Source: DASTCZ01 sp035308165 (GTDB lineage Bacteria; Acidobacteriota; Terriglobia; Acidiferrales; UBA7541). Taken from it: a stretch of DNA of 64,000 bases. The DNA lies in NCBI GenBank assembly GCA_035308165.1, contig DATGHC010000006.1, positions 47,024-111,023 on the forward strand, in the 5' to 3' direction. A program made the translations under genes and the position numbers. Shown here piece after piece: positions 33,985 through 42,204 of the stretch; positions within the stretch are counted from its first letter, which is position 1, and each line of letters starts with the position of its first letter. The notes beneath the pieces were generated by a model. It was not told where the DNA came from, did no database searches, and saw only the letters and a list, made by a program, of their open reading frames with translations.

Positions 33985-34497
33985 ATGAAAGCGAAACTGA
34001 CCTTAGTTTGTGTGCTGGCATTATTGGCAGGGGGAGTTGTGGGAGCGCAGCAACCGGGTCCAACGCCTGCTGCAGCAACGGGGCCTGTGCCAAGGCCAGA
34101 CCCGGTGGCGCGAAATTTGTTTGCACCGGAAGTGATCATGGGGCACGCGGAGGAAATAGCGTTGTCGGCGGAGCAACGCACTGCAATTCGAGATGAAGTG
34201 CGAAAGGCGCAGACCCAGTTCACAGAATTGCAGTGGCAGCTCGAGGATGCGGTGGATGCGATGGGAGAGCAACTGAAACCGAGCGTGGTGGACGAGAAAG
34301 CGGCGCTGGCGCAACTGGAGAAAGTTCTGGAGCTGGAAAGGGCGATGAAACGGGCGCAGATGGGGCTGATGATTCGGCTGAAGAATAAGTTGACGCCCAA
34401 CCAACAAACTCAGTTAAGTTATTTCGAGCGAAACTTGCCAGCGACGGCGCCACCGAGGAAGGAGCCACCGGCGGAGAATGAGTTGGTTGTCCGATAG
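33985..34497 (+). CDS. Periplasmic helical protein (Spy/CpxP-like)
   Basis: 170 residues from the ATG at 33985, with AAAGGAGG seven bases upstream. Signal peptide to about 22 (VLALLAGGVVGAQQ), a Pro/Ala linker, then a long helical region (LSAEQRTAIRDEVRKAQTQF, AALAQLEKVLELERAMKRAQMG) with a LTPNQQTQL end. The pattern resembles Spy/CpxP-type periplasmic proteins that carry LTxxQ-like motifs. Third gene of the ECF operon, so likely its output. Weak at family level. Confidence 0.7.
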   Translation: MKAKLTLVCVLALLAGGVVGAQQPGPTPAAATGPVPRPDPVARNLFAPEVIMGHAEEIALSAEQRTAIRDEVRKAQTQFTELQWQLEDAVDAMGEQLKPSVVDEKAALAQLEKVLELERAMKRAQMGLMIRLKNKLTPNQQTQLSYFERNLPATAPPRKEPPAENELVVR

Positions 34498-34530
34498 CGC
34501 GAAATAATTAGATTCATAAATTCAGAAAAA

Positions 34531-34568
34531 GCCCCGCGGCGCAAATTGTCGCGGGGCGTTTGTATTTG
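34531..34568 (+). terminator. Rho-independent terminator after ECF operon
   Basis: Perfect eight-pair stem GCCCCGCG/CGCGGGGC (34531-34538 with 34550-34557), followed by GTTTGTATTT. It lies 33 bp past the stop of the helical protein gene. Confidence 0.75.
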
Positions 34569-34703
34569 GTGTGATTGAGTGACTGGTCGCAGCGAGCAGG
34601 GCTCCTGCATGGTGGCGCGGGGACGCGAAAATACGTTGGGAGATGGCGCCGATACAGATACAATCCCCGGGCCGCAATTGATTTCCGGAGTGAGGAGGCC
34701 GTC

Positions 34704-35942
34704 ATGCTTCATCTCGATACAGGCAATACGGGGTTCATGATTTTGTGCACCAGCCTGGTGATGCTGATGACGCCGGGGCTGGCGTTTTTTTACGGCGGGC
34801 TGGTGGGTCGAAAAAATGTGCTGGCCATCATGATCCAGAGTTTCGTCTCGATGGGATGGACGACGGTGATCTGGTACCTGTATGGATTCTCGCTGTGCTT
34901 CAGCGGGGATTGGCACGGAGTGATAGGAAACTTCAAGAATGTTTGTTTGGTGGGGATCGGGCTTTCCACTCCGTCGCCGAACGACACCATTCCGATGATG
35001 GTGTTCATCGCGTATCAAATGATGTTCGCGATTATCACTCCCGCGCTGATTTCGGGGGCGTTCACGAATCGAGTGTCGTTCAAGGCGTACATGATGTTCC
35101 TGACGGGATGGCTGACGTTCGTATACTTTCCATTTGTGCACATGGTTTGGGGCGGGGGAGTGCTGCAGCAATGGGGAGTGAAGGATTTTGCGGGCGGGAT
35201 CGTGGTCCACAACATCGCGGGAATAGCGGCGCTGGCGTCAGTGCTGTATGTGGGGAAACGCAAGGTGCGCGACCGCGGGCCGCACAGTATCCCCCTGGTG
35301 GCGCTGGGGACGGGTCTGCTGTGGTTTGGGTGGTACGGGTTCAACGCGGGGAGCGAAATGCGCGTGGATTCGGTGACAGCGACGGCGTTCTTAAATACTG
35401 ATGTCGCGGCTTCGTTTGCGGCCGTGACGTGGATGCTGGTGGCGTGGTTCAACGAGAAGAAGCCAAAGTTTTTGGGGTTGCTGACGGGCGCAGTAGCCGG
35501 GTTGGCGACGATTACGCCCGCGGCGGGATATGTTTCCCCGTCGACGGCGGTGATCATTGGCGTGATTTCAGGTGTGGTGTGCTACTACGCTGTAGAATTG
35601 AAAAACAAATTGCAGTGGGATGACGCGCTGGATGTGTGGGGAGTGCACGGCGTGGGAGGATTTCTCGGGATCGTGCTGCTGGGAGTTTTCGCGGACCGCG
35701 CGTTCAATCCCGATGGGGCGAATGGACTGTTGTTCGGGGGCTCGAGCTTCTTTTTCAAGCAGGTGGCGGCTGTGATGTTCTCGTCGGTGTGGGCGTTTGT
35801 GTTCACTTACGGGATGCTGAAGATCATCAATTTGTTCGTGCGTGTGAAGGTTGCTGGGATGAGTGAGGAAATTGGGCTGGATGAATCGCTGCATGGGGAA
35901 CACGCGTATGAGGAGGGGGATTTATCCGCGCGAGGATTGTAG
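34704..35942 (+). CDS. amt: Ammonium transporter
   Basis: 412 residues from the ATG at 34704, with GAGGAGG upstream; an in-frame ATG at 34575 lies inside the preceding non-coding stretch. Eleven membrane helices; MTPGLAFFYGGLVGRKN near the N-terminus, VHMVWGGG and DVWGVHGVGGFLG carry the conserved pore residues including the twin histidines, and GLWHW-like pattern WFGWYGFNAGSE. Moves ammonium across the inner membrane. No glnK gene is next to it; a PII partner must lie elsewhere. Confidence 0.95.
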   Translation: MLHLDTGNTGFMILCTSLVMLMTPGLAFFYGGLVGRKNVLAIMIQSFVSMGWTTVIWYLYGFSLCFSGDWHGVIGNFKNVCLVGIGLSTPSPNDTIPMMVFIAYQMMFAIITPALISGAFTNRVSFKAYMMFLTGWLTFVYFPFVHMVWGGGVLQQWGVKDFAGGIVVHNIAGIAALASVLYVGKRKVRDRGPHSIPLVALGTGLLWFGWYGFNAGSEMRVDSVTATAFLNTDVAASFAAVTWMLVAWFNEKKPKFLGLLTGAVAGLATITPAAGYVSPSTAVIIGVISGVVCYYAVELKNKLQWDDALDVWGVHGVGGFLGIVLLGVFADRAFNPDGANGLLFGGSSFFFKQVAAVMFSSVWAFVFTYGMLKIINLFVRVKVAGMSEEIGLDESLHGEHAYEEGDLSARGL

Positions 35943-36031
35943 GTATGGAGAGGCGATGACGAATATTGCGGTATGATGGGGCTCAGAAGCGATTTGATGG
36001 AACGCCAAATCACTTGGGGTGAGGCGCTGCG

Positions 36032-37081
36032 ATGAGCTCAAAGCTGCGAGTCGCGTTGATTGGGTACGGGTATTGGGGGCCGAATTACGCGCGCGTGTTT
36101 GAGGAGTCCGCGGATTCGGCGATCACGGTGATATGTGACACGCAGCCGGAGCGGTTGGAGCGCGCGGCGAGCCGGTTTCCGCACATTGAAATGTCCTCGG
36201 ACTACGCCGAGGTTTTAAGGCGGGGCGATATTGATGCGGTGGTGGTGTCCACTCCGGCGACGACACACCACGCCGTGGCGCGGATGGCGCTGGAGTCGGG
36301 GCGGCACGTGCTGGTAGAAAAGCCGCTGGTGACTGAAATCGATCATTGCGAACAATTGCGGCAGCTTTCCGAAAAAAAGGGCCTGACCTTGATGGTGGCC
36401 CACACTTTCCTTTACAACGCGGGAATCCAAAAACTGCATGACTGCGTGCGATCCCCTGCGTTTGGACGGGTGTACTACCTGCACTCGACACGGACGAATT
36501 TGGGGCCGATCCGCCAGGACGTGAACGCGATTTGGGATTTGGCGCCGCACGACATTTCCATATTCAATTATTTGCTGGATGAAGTGCCGCAATGGGCCAG
36601 CGCGATCGGGTCGCGCGCGCTGGGGAATTCACGGGAGGACGTGGGATTCATAACACTGGGATATTCCCACAATGTGATTGGGAATATTCACGTGAGCTGG
36701 GCCGATCCCAACAAAGTGCGGCGAGTGGTGGCGGTGGGGAGTTTTCAGCGCGCGGTATTCGATGACTTGAACGATTTGGAGCGCATTCGGATTTATGAGA
36801 AGGGCGTGTCAGTGGGGGAAATGGATGCGAACTCATTCGGCGAATTCAAGCTGTTGGTGCGCGACGGAGACATCATTAGCCCGAAGATCCAATTCAGCGA
36901 GCCGCTGAAGAATCAGGTGACGGATTTCCTGGCGGCGATTCGCGAGAATCGCAAGCCGATGTCGGACGCAGAGACGGGCGCGCATGTGGTGCAGACACTG
37001 AAAGCCATTGAGGCATCGATGCGGGAGCGCGGCAGAGCCGTGGAGGTGGAACGGTGCAAGGCAGCGTCCCTGTCCAGCTAG
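36032..37081 (+). CDS. Gfo/Idh/MocA family oxidoreductase (nucleotide-sugar 3-dehydrogenase-like)
   Basis: 349 residues. N-terminal Rossmann motif ALIGYGYWGPNYAR and the EKPLVTE catalytic Lys segment (about 99-105), followed by an alpha/beta C-terminal domain. Members in LPS/EPS loci, such as WlbA/WbpB, oxidise C3 of UDP-GlcNAcA with NAD. Next genes are an acyltransferase (overlapping by 28 bp), a GT2 and a DegT aminotransferase, and a UDP-sugar dehydrogenase lies further on, the set needed for a 2,3-diamino uronic acid. Family sure, substrate inferred. Confidence 0.85.
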   Translation: MSSKLRVALIGYGYWGPNYARVFEESADSAITVICDTQPERLERAASRFPHIEMSSDYAEVLRRGDIDAVVVSTPATTHHAVARMALESGRHVLVEKPLVTEIDHCEQLRQLSEKKGLTLMVAHTFLYNAGIQKLHDCVRSPAFGRVYYLHSTRTNLGPIRQDVNAIWDLAPHDISIFNYLLDEVPQWASAIGSRALGNSREDVGFITLGYSHNVIGNIHVSWADPNKVRRVVAVGSFQRAVFDDLNDLERIRIYEKGVSVGEMDANSFGEFKLLVRDGDIISPKIQFSEPLKNQVTDFLAAIRENRKPMSDAETGAHVVQTLKAIEASMRERGRAVEVERCKAASLSS

Positions 37082-37785
37082 GGAAGAATTGCGCGATTGA
37101 TGCGGGCGTCCTGCTGGGGTACAGGACGGGGCGGCCCATCGAGCAGAAGCCCGTGGTGATTGGGGATAACGCGCAGATCCGAGCGGGGAGCGTGATTTAT
37201 TCGTCGGTGGAAATTGGGAATGGATTTGAGACCGGGCACGGGGTAATTATCCGCGAGGGGAATCGAATTGGGGATGATTGCGCAATTTGGAATCACACGA
37301 CGGTGGATTACGAATGCGTGATTGGGAGCCGGGTGAAAATCCACTGCAATGTGTATGTGGCGCAATACACGACCATTGAGGATGACGTTTTTCTGGCGCC
37401 GGGCGTCTCCATTGCGAATGATCCGCACCCGCTGTGCACGAAATGCATGCAGGGGCCGACGATTAAATCGGGAGCGCGGATTGGAGTTGGCGCGATACTG
37501 CTTCCGCACATTGTGATTGGGGAGAACGCGCTGGTGGGAGCTGGGGCGGTGGTGACTAAAGATGTTCCTCCGCGCGCGGTGGTGGTGGGGTCGCCGGCGC
37601 GAGTGGTGAGGCACGTGGACGACCTGGAATGCCAGTTTGAGATTGTGAAGCCGTATGTGGATGGGCTGGACGTGAGGCGGCGTCCTGAATGGACAACAGT
37701 TGCCGCGCTGGCGCGTCCGGTGATGCGGCCTGCGTCCTATGAGAGACCCAACCTCAGCAAGACACCCGCCCGCAAAGAAAAATGA
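37054..37785 (+). CDS. Hexapeptide acyltransferase (WlbB/WbpD-like)
   Basis: 243 residues from a GTG at 37054 (GGAGG upstream), overlapping the oxidoreductase gene. The main body is a left-handed beta-helix of LbH hexapeptides (IGDNAQIRAGSVI, IGNGFETGHGVII, IGDDCAIWNHTTV), with a loop IANDPHPLCTKCMQGPTIK and a late VTKDVPPRAVVVGSPARVV. Such enzymes N-acetylate the 3-amino group of UDP-sugars in WlbB/WbpD pathways. The C-terminal 40 residues are extra. Confidence 0.88.
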   Translation: MQGSVPVQLGKNCAIDAGVLLGYRTGRPIEQKPVVIGDNAQIRAGSVIYSSVEIGNGFETGHGVIIREGNRIGDDCAIWNHTTVDYECVIGSRVKIHCNVYVAQYTTIEDDVFLAPGVSIANDPHPLCTKCMQGPTIKSGARIGVGAILLPHIVIGENALVGAGAVVTKDVPPRAVVVGSPARVVRHVDDLECQFEIVKPYVDGLDVRRRPEWTTVAALARPVMRPASYERPNLSKTPARKEK

Positions 37786-38492
37786 AGGTCCTCACCGCCA
37801 TCTTCGCATTTAATGAAGGCGAAAAAATCAAAAGGACAATTGCCCGACATCCACAAGATCGCAACTACGACTTGATGGTCATGGATGACGGGTCAACCGA
37901 CGGGGCACTGGAGTCAATTCCCAAAGAAAACTGGATTCATTTGAGGAATAAGACGAATCAAGGGATCGGCTCGGCGATGAAGCGGGTGTTTGAATACTCA
38001 ATGGAAAATGAGTATGACGTTTTGGTGATCCAAGCGGGGAATGATAAAGACGATCCGATGGAAATACCTAGATTGTTAGAGCCCATTGCCGCGGACCGCG
38101 CGGATTTTGTGCAGGGATCGCGATTCCTTCTGGGCGGCGGATACGGGAAGACACCGGCGTACCGGATCGTAGCGACTCGGTTTATTCACCCGGTGCTGTT
38201 TTCCATTTTTGTGGGGAAGCGCGTGACAGAAACAACAAATGGGTTTCGCGCATTCCAAGTGAAGTTGCTGCGCGATGAACGGATCAACTGGCGGCAGGCC
38301 TGGCTCGACAAATACGAACTGGAGCCCTACCTTTTGTATAAGGCGATTCGATTGGGATATCGGCATTGCGAAGTGCCGGTCACGAAGGTGTACCCGCCAC
38401 GGAAGCAGGGGTACACGAAAATGAGGCCGATCACCGGTTGGTGGAGCATACTGCGGCCGGTTTTCTATCTTGGATTGGGAGTGAAGAAATAA
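37782..38492 (+). CDS. Family 2 glycosyltransferase
   Basis: 236 residues, start ATGA overlapping the previous stop. GT-A fold: VMDDGSTDGAL near 40, then NQGIGSAMKRVFE and the DxD-equivalent region QAGNDKDDP. QGSRFLLGGGYGKTPAYR and NGFRAFQVKLLRDE follow. Reads as polyprenol-phosphate sugar or inverting transferase of the cell-envelope type (DPM1-like). Part of the sugar-biosynthesis group that continues in DegT. Confidence 0.87.
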   Translation: MKVLTAIFAFNEGEKIKRTIARHPQDRNYDLMVMDDGSTDGALESIPKENWIHLRNKTNQGIGSAMKRVFEYSMENEYDVLVIQAGNDKDDPMEIPRLLEPIAADRADFVQGSRFLLGGGYGKTPAYRIVATRFIHPVLFSIFVGKRVTETTNGFRAFQVKLLRDERINWRQAWLDKYELEPYLLYKAIRLGYRHCEVPVTKVYPPRKQGYTKMRPITGWWSILRPVFYLGLGVKK

Positions 38493-38497
38493 AAGTC

Positions 38498-39628
38498 ATG
38501 AAAATACCATTCGTTGATTTGCAGCCGCAATACAAGTCCATCGCGGGCGAGGTGGCGGCCGCGATTCAAGGCGTGTTCGAACGCGGAGATTACATTCAGG
38601 GCAAGCAGGTGCGGCTGTTCGAGGAGGAGTTTGCGGCGTACATCGGCGTGAAACACGCGGTGGGCGTTGGGACCGGACTGGACGCACTGGAAATGCTGCT
38701 GCGGGCATATGAGATTGGGCCGGGCGACGAAGTGATCACCGCAGCGAACACATATATCGCCACTGCTCTGGCGATCATGGCGGCTGGAGCGCGACCGGTG
38801 TTGGTGGACATGGACCCGGCAACCTACAACGTGCATGTGGGCGCCATCGAAGCGGCCATCACAACTCGCACGCGGGCGATCATGCCGGTACATCTGTGCG
38901 GGCAGCCCGCGGATATGGATGAGATTCTTGCAATAGCGAAAAAGCATGGGTTAAAAGTGATCGAGGACGCCGCTCAAGCGCATGGGGCGCGGTACAGGGA
39001 AGTACGAGTTGGATCTATTGGCGATGCGGCGGGATTCAGCTTTTATCCGGGGAAAAACCTGGGAGCGTACGGCGATGGCGGGATGGTGGTGACCAATGAT
39101 GCGGCCATCGCGGAAAAAGTGCGACGGCTGGGGAATTACGGGCAGCGCGTGAAGTATGAGCACACCAGCGTTGGGACGAACTCGAGGCTGGACACGATTC
39201 AGGCGGCGATATTGAGAGTAAAGCTACGCCATCTGGACGCATGGAATGATGCCCGACGCGAGCACGCCGCGGCATATCAAACTTTGCTGCGGGGGGCAGA
39301 TTGCACCGTGCCCGTTACGGCTGCGAACCGGACGCATATTTTCCATCTTTATATGGTGGAGGTGGACGACCGCGGTGAGGTTCAGAAGCTTCTGACCGAG
39401 AAGGGAATCTCTACCGGAATTCACTACCCGATCCCAATTCATTTGCAGGAGGCCTGCGCCGGATTGGGGTACAAGCGCGGAGATTTTCCGGCAACGGAGA
39501 GGGCAGCGGGCAGAATATTGTCGCTGCCAATGTATGCGGAGTTGACGGCGGGGCAGCGGGAATATGTGGCGGCAAATTTGAGACAGGCGGTGAGAAGAAG
39601 TGTTACGGTCAGTGCGGCAAGGAAATAG
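38498..39628 (+). CDS. DegT/DnrJ/EryC1/StrS aminotransferase
   Basis: 376 residues from the ATG at 38498; the frame upstream overlaps the GT2 gene and is not used. PLP-dependent: VGVGTGLDAL, EDAAQAHGARY and the Schiff-base Lys region GFSFYPGKNLGAYGDGG are clear, with GNYGQRVKYEH and NSRLDTIQAAILRVKL later. Such enzymes put an amino group on a keto-sugar, here presumably the 3-keto product of the Gfo/Idh enzyme (WlbC/WbpE role). Confidence 0.92.
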   Translation: MKIPFVDLQPQYKSIAGEVAAAIQGVFERGDYIQGKQVRLFEEEFAAYIGVKHAVGVGTGLDALEMLLRAYEIGPGDEVITAANTYIATALAIMAAGARPVLVDMDPATYNVHVGAIEAAITTRTRAIMPVHLCGQPADMDEILAIAKKHGLKVIEDAAQAHGARYREVRVGSIGDAAGFSFYPGKNLGAYGDGGMVVTNDAAIAEKVRRLGNYGQRVKYEHTSVGTNSRLDTIQAAILRVKLRHLDAWNDARREHAAAYQTLLRGADCTVPVTAANRTHIFHLYMVEVDDRGEVQKLLTEKGISTGIHYPIPIHLQEACAGLGYKRGDFPATERAAGRILSLPMYAELTAGQREYVAANLRQAVRRSVTVSAARK

Positions 39629-39658
39629 AGAGGCAATGGGTGGTGTTGGCGAACACCC

Positions 39659-40822
39659 ATGAAAATCCTGCAGGTAACGCAAAGCTATCACCCCTTCCTG
39701 GAGCGGGGCGGGCCGACGGTGAAGGTGCGCTCGATCGCCGAGGGACTGGCGCGGCGGGGGCACACGGTGACGGTGCTGACTTCCTGGTATGGCCGCCCGT
39801 TTACGGCCAGACGTGTGCAACTAGGCAGCGTGGAAGTGATTTATTTGAAGCCACGGTACACCTACCGCGCGACGACCGTTAACGCAGGCCTGATTGGGTT
39901 TTGCAAAAAACGCTTGCATCAATTTGACCTGGTCCACATTTACGGGCTGTACGATCTGCTGGGGCCTGTGGTGGCACACTATTGCCACAAAGCCGGAGTG
40001 CCGTACGTGGTTGAGCCTCTGGGAATGGGACGAGCCTATGACCGCAGCGTACGATTAAAGCGGTTGTGGCACACTTTTTTTGGGAAGCCACTCTTGCGCC
40101 ATGCGGCGCTGCTGATTGCCACATCGAGGCAAGAAGAACAAGAGATGATTGAGGATGGATTCCCGCGCGAGCAGGTCGCGCTTCGATATAACGGAGTGGA
40201 CCTGCAAGAGTTCGCAACGCTTCCTGAATGGGGGGCCTTCCGGAAGGAATGGGCTCTGCCCGCGGATGAAGCCATCGTTCTGTTTTTGGGGAGGCTGATT
40301 CCACGGAAGGGCGCGGATTTGCTGGTGACAGCATTCGCGCAGGCATGTCCAGAACACGGGCGGCTGGTGATTGCTGGGCCTGAGGGAGAGACGGGGTATG
40401 TCAACAAGCTGAGGGAGCTGGCGCGGAGCAAGGGAGTTGAGGGGCGGACGGTTTTTACCGGACCTCTATATGGGGATCAAAAAAAGTCGGCGCTGGTTGA
40501 TGGACAGGTATTTGTGTTGCCCTCGAGGTATGAGAATTTTGCGAATGGAGCTGCGGAGGCGATCGCCTGTGGGATGCCGGTGATTGTCAGCGATCGGTGC
40601 GGAATACAGGAGTTTGTGGCAGGGCAAGTAGGGCTGGTGGTGCCGCGGGAAATTCCAGCCCTTGTGGATTCGTTGAGGCAACTTCTGGGAGACGCGGACC
40701 TCTACGACAGCTTCCGGAGAGCGTGCCCGAAAGTGGCGGCGCAATTGAGCTGGACCGAGCTTCTGGGGACGCAAGAGGATCTCTACGCGCGAGCCCGCAA
40801 GAGCGCGAAAGAGGCCAGTTAA
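39659..40822 (+). CDS. Family 4 glycosyltransferase
   Basis: 387 residues. GT-B fold: N-terminal QSYHPFLERGGPTVKVRSIAEGLARRGH and C-terminal FLGRLIPRKGADLL, GPEGETGYVNKL and the E-x7-E pattern ENFANGAAEAIACGMPV. Retaining transferase using a nucleotide sugar, in the cytoplasm at the membrane. Fifth gene in the second cluster, about 30 bp after DegT. Confidence 0.92.
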   Translation: MKILQVTQSYHPFLERGGPTVKVRSIAEGLARRGHTVTVLTSWYGRPFTARRVQLGSVEVIYLKPRYTYRATTVNAGLIGFCKKRLHQFDLVHIYGLYDLLGPVVAHYCHKAGVPYVVEPLGMGRAYDRSVRLKRLWHTFFGKPLLRHAALLIATSRQEEQEMIEDGFPREQVALRYNGVDLQEFATLPEWGAFRKEWALPADEAIVLFLGRLIPRKGADLLVTAFAQACPEHGRLVIAGPEGETGYVNKLRELARSKGVEGRTVFTGPLYGDQKKSALVDGQVFVLPSRYENFANGAAEAIACGMPVIVSDRCGIQEFVAGQVGLVVPREIPALVDSLRQLLGDADLYDSFRRACPKVAAQLSWTELLGTQEDLYARARKSAKEAS

Positions 40823-41355
40823 GCAAGCCAGGAATTAAGCCGGGCGAATCCTTTGTGAAATCGAAAGCCACGCGCTGGGTTGCAAATTCGGTAGCACTGC
40901 CGATGTATCCCCTGGTGCACTGGCTGAAATTAAAAGGAAGAATTACTTGGCAAGAAGCGTGAAACTTGTTCTATGATTGCACCGCTTCACCCAAAGTGGC
41001 GTCTTTTTCCCGGGAGGAGAATGAGTGATTCTGAAATGCGCACGGGATGAGGGTCCTGCAGCATGACTCAAATCCAAGACAGAACGCTCATGGCCTTATC
41101 TTCCAAGAAACAAAGAGACCGGGTTCAGGGACGCCTTCCTCTGGTGGTGTGAATATCGAATGGTAAACTTCGATTACGATGCCTGGAGCGTCGGGTGAGG
41201 GAATCGGGAGTGAGTTGCTTCGCCTGAAGACGGCGGTTCGATCGGCGGAGCCGAGTGAGGTGGAAGTATCTTCGAAAGAGTGCGTCGTGGGAGATCGGGG
41301 ACCACGAGGCCTGAAAACTTTCGAACGCGTAGCTCTGAGCAAGGAGCTTACACGG
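40823..41355. other. Intergenic stretch with one weak small ORF
   Basis: 533 bp between the GT4 and membrane transglutaminase-like genes. A 35-codon frame (GTG at 40855 to TGA at 40962) reads KSKATRWVANSVALPMYP and on to LKGRITWQEA; it is hydrophobic in part but has no SD and I could not assign it. The rest shows no gene or strong hairpin; in-frame sequence leading to 41356 is open from 41179 without a good SD. Confidence 0.35.
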
Positions 41356-42201
41356 ATGGATCGTCACCCCGTCTACCGTTTTTTTTGGCTGACCACAAAT
41401 ATCCTGCTTATTTTGGCGATAGCCTCCTCAATTTATGGGTTTGTTTGGGAGTACTCCACGCGTCAATATTTGCGCGGATTCTCGGATGCCGTGGTCCCTT
41501 CCGGCGCCGACACCACCCAGAAGGTGGAGGCTATTCTGGCCTGGATGCAGCACGGGCCAACGCGGCTAACCGCGCAGGTCCCGAGCGAGTTGGACACTCG
41601 AGATCCGCGAGAATCGCTGAACTTTCGCCAACTCCTGGAAGTATGTGGAGGAGCAACGAACGCATTTGTGAATCTGGCCATGAGCTCGGGAGTGAGCGCC
41701 CGGCGCTTATTGCTGCTTAGCCCGGAGCGCACAACTATGCATGTAGTGGCCGAGGTGAAGATGGATGGCCGGTGGATCGTGGTGGATCCCGGATTCCATT
41801 TCATCGCCAAGGACAATGCCGGGCGCTATTTGACGCGGGAAGATTTGCAGGATCCGCAGGTCCTTCAAAAAGTGACCGCGGGCCTTCCCGGGTACTTGCC
41901 GACCTACAATTACACTTCGACAGCGCATGTCCGTCTCTCGCGCATTCCGATGGTAGGGGTTTTCGCTCGCAAAATTTTGGACAAGGTGTGGCCCAGTTGG
42001 GAGGAGTCCGTCAACTGGACGCTGCTTTTGGAGCGAAACTCGTTTGCCTTCTTTGCAACTTCTCTTTTGGCAGTTTTCTTCATCACTTGCATGCGGCAAC
42101 TCCTGGGGTTTTACGGCTCGTGGGCTCTAGGGGTGGAGCGCAAACGCCTTCATCGCCAAGTTTGGCTGGCGGGAACACTGCTACTCGGCCAGCAGCGATA
42201 A
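41356..42201 (+). CDS. Membrane-anchored transglutaminase-like protein
   Basis: 281 residues from the ATG at 41356, with AAGGAG nine bases upstream and the first membrane helix right after (FFWLTTNILLILAIASSIYG); an open start at 41179 would add 59 odd residues. Triad residues of the transglutaminase/cysteine-peptidase fold are in order: Cys in LLEVCGGATNAF, His in TMHVVAEV and Asp in WIVVDPGF. A second helix (FAFFATSLLAVFFITC) lies near the C-terminus. The AsnB gene follows after three bases. In polysaccharide loci such proteins are of unknown role. Confidence 0.8.
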   Translation: MDRHPVYRFFWLTTNILLILAIASSIYGFVWEYSTRQYLRGFSDAVVPSGADTTQKVEAILAWMQHGPTRLTAQVPSELDTRDPRESLNFRQLLEVCGGATNAFVNLAMSSGVSARRLLLLSPERTTMHVVAEVKMDGRWIVVDPGFHFIAKDNAGRYLTREDLQDPQVLQKVTAGLPGYLPTYNYTSTAHVRLSRIPMVGVFARKILDKVWPSWEESVNWTLLLERNSFAFFATSLLAVFFITCMRQLLGFYGSWALGVERKRLHRQVWLAGTLLLGQQR

Positions 42202-42204
42202 GCG

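Noticed and set aside
34419..35210. Minus-strand frame of 263 codons opposite the ammonium transporter
   Set aside because: Antisense shadow, His/Arg/Gln-rich; no SD.
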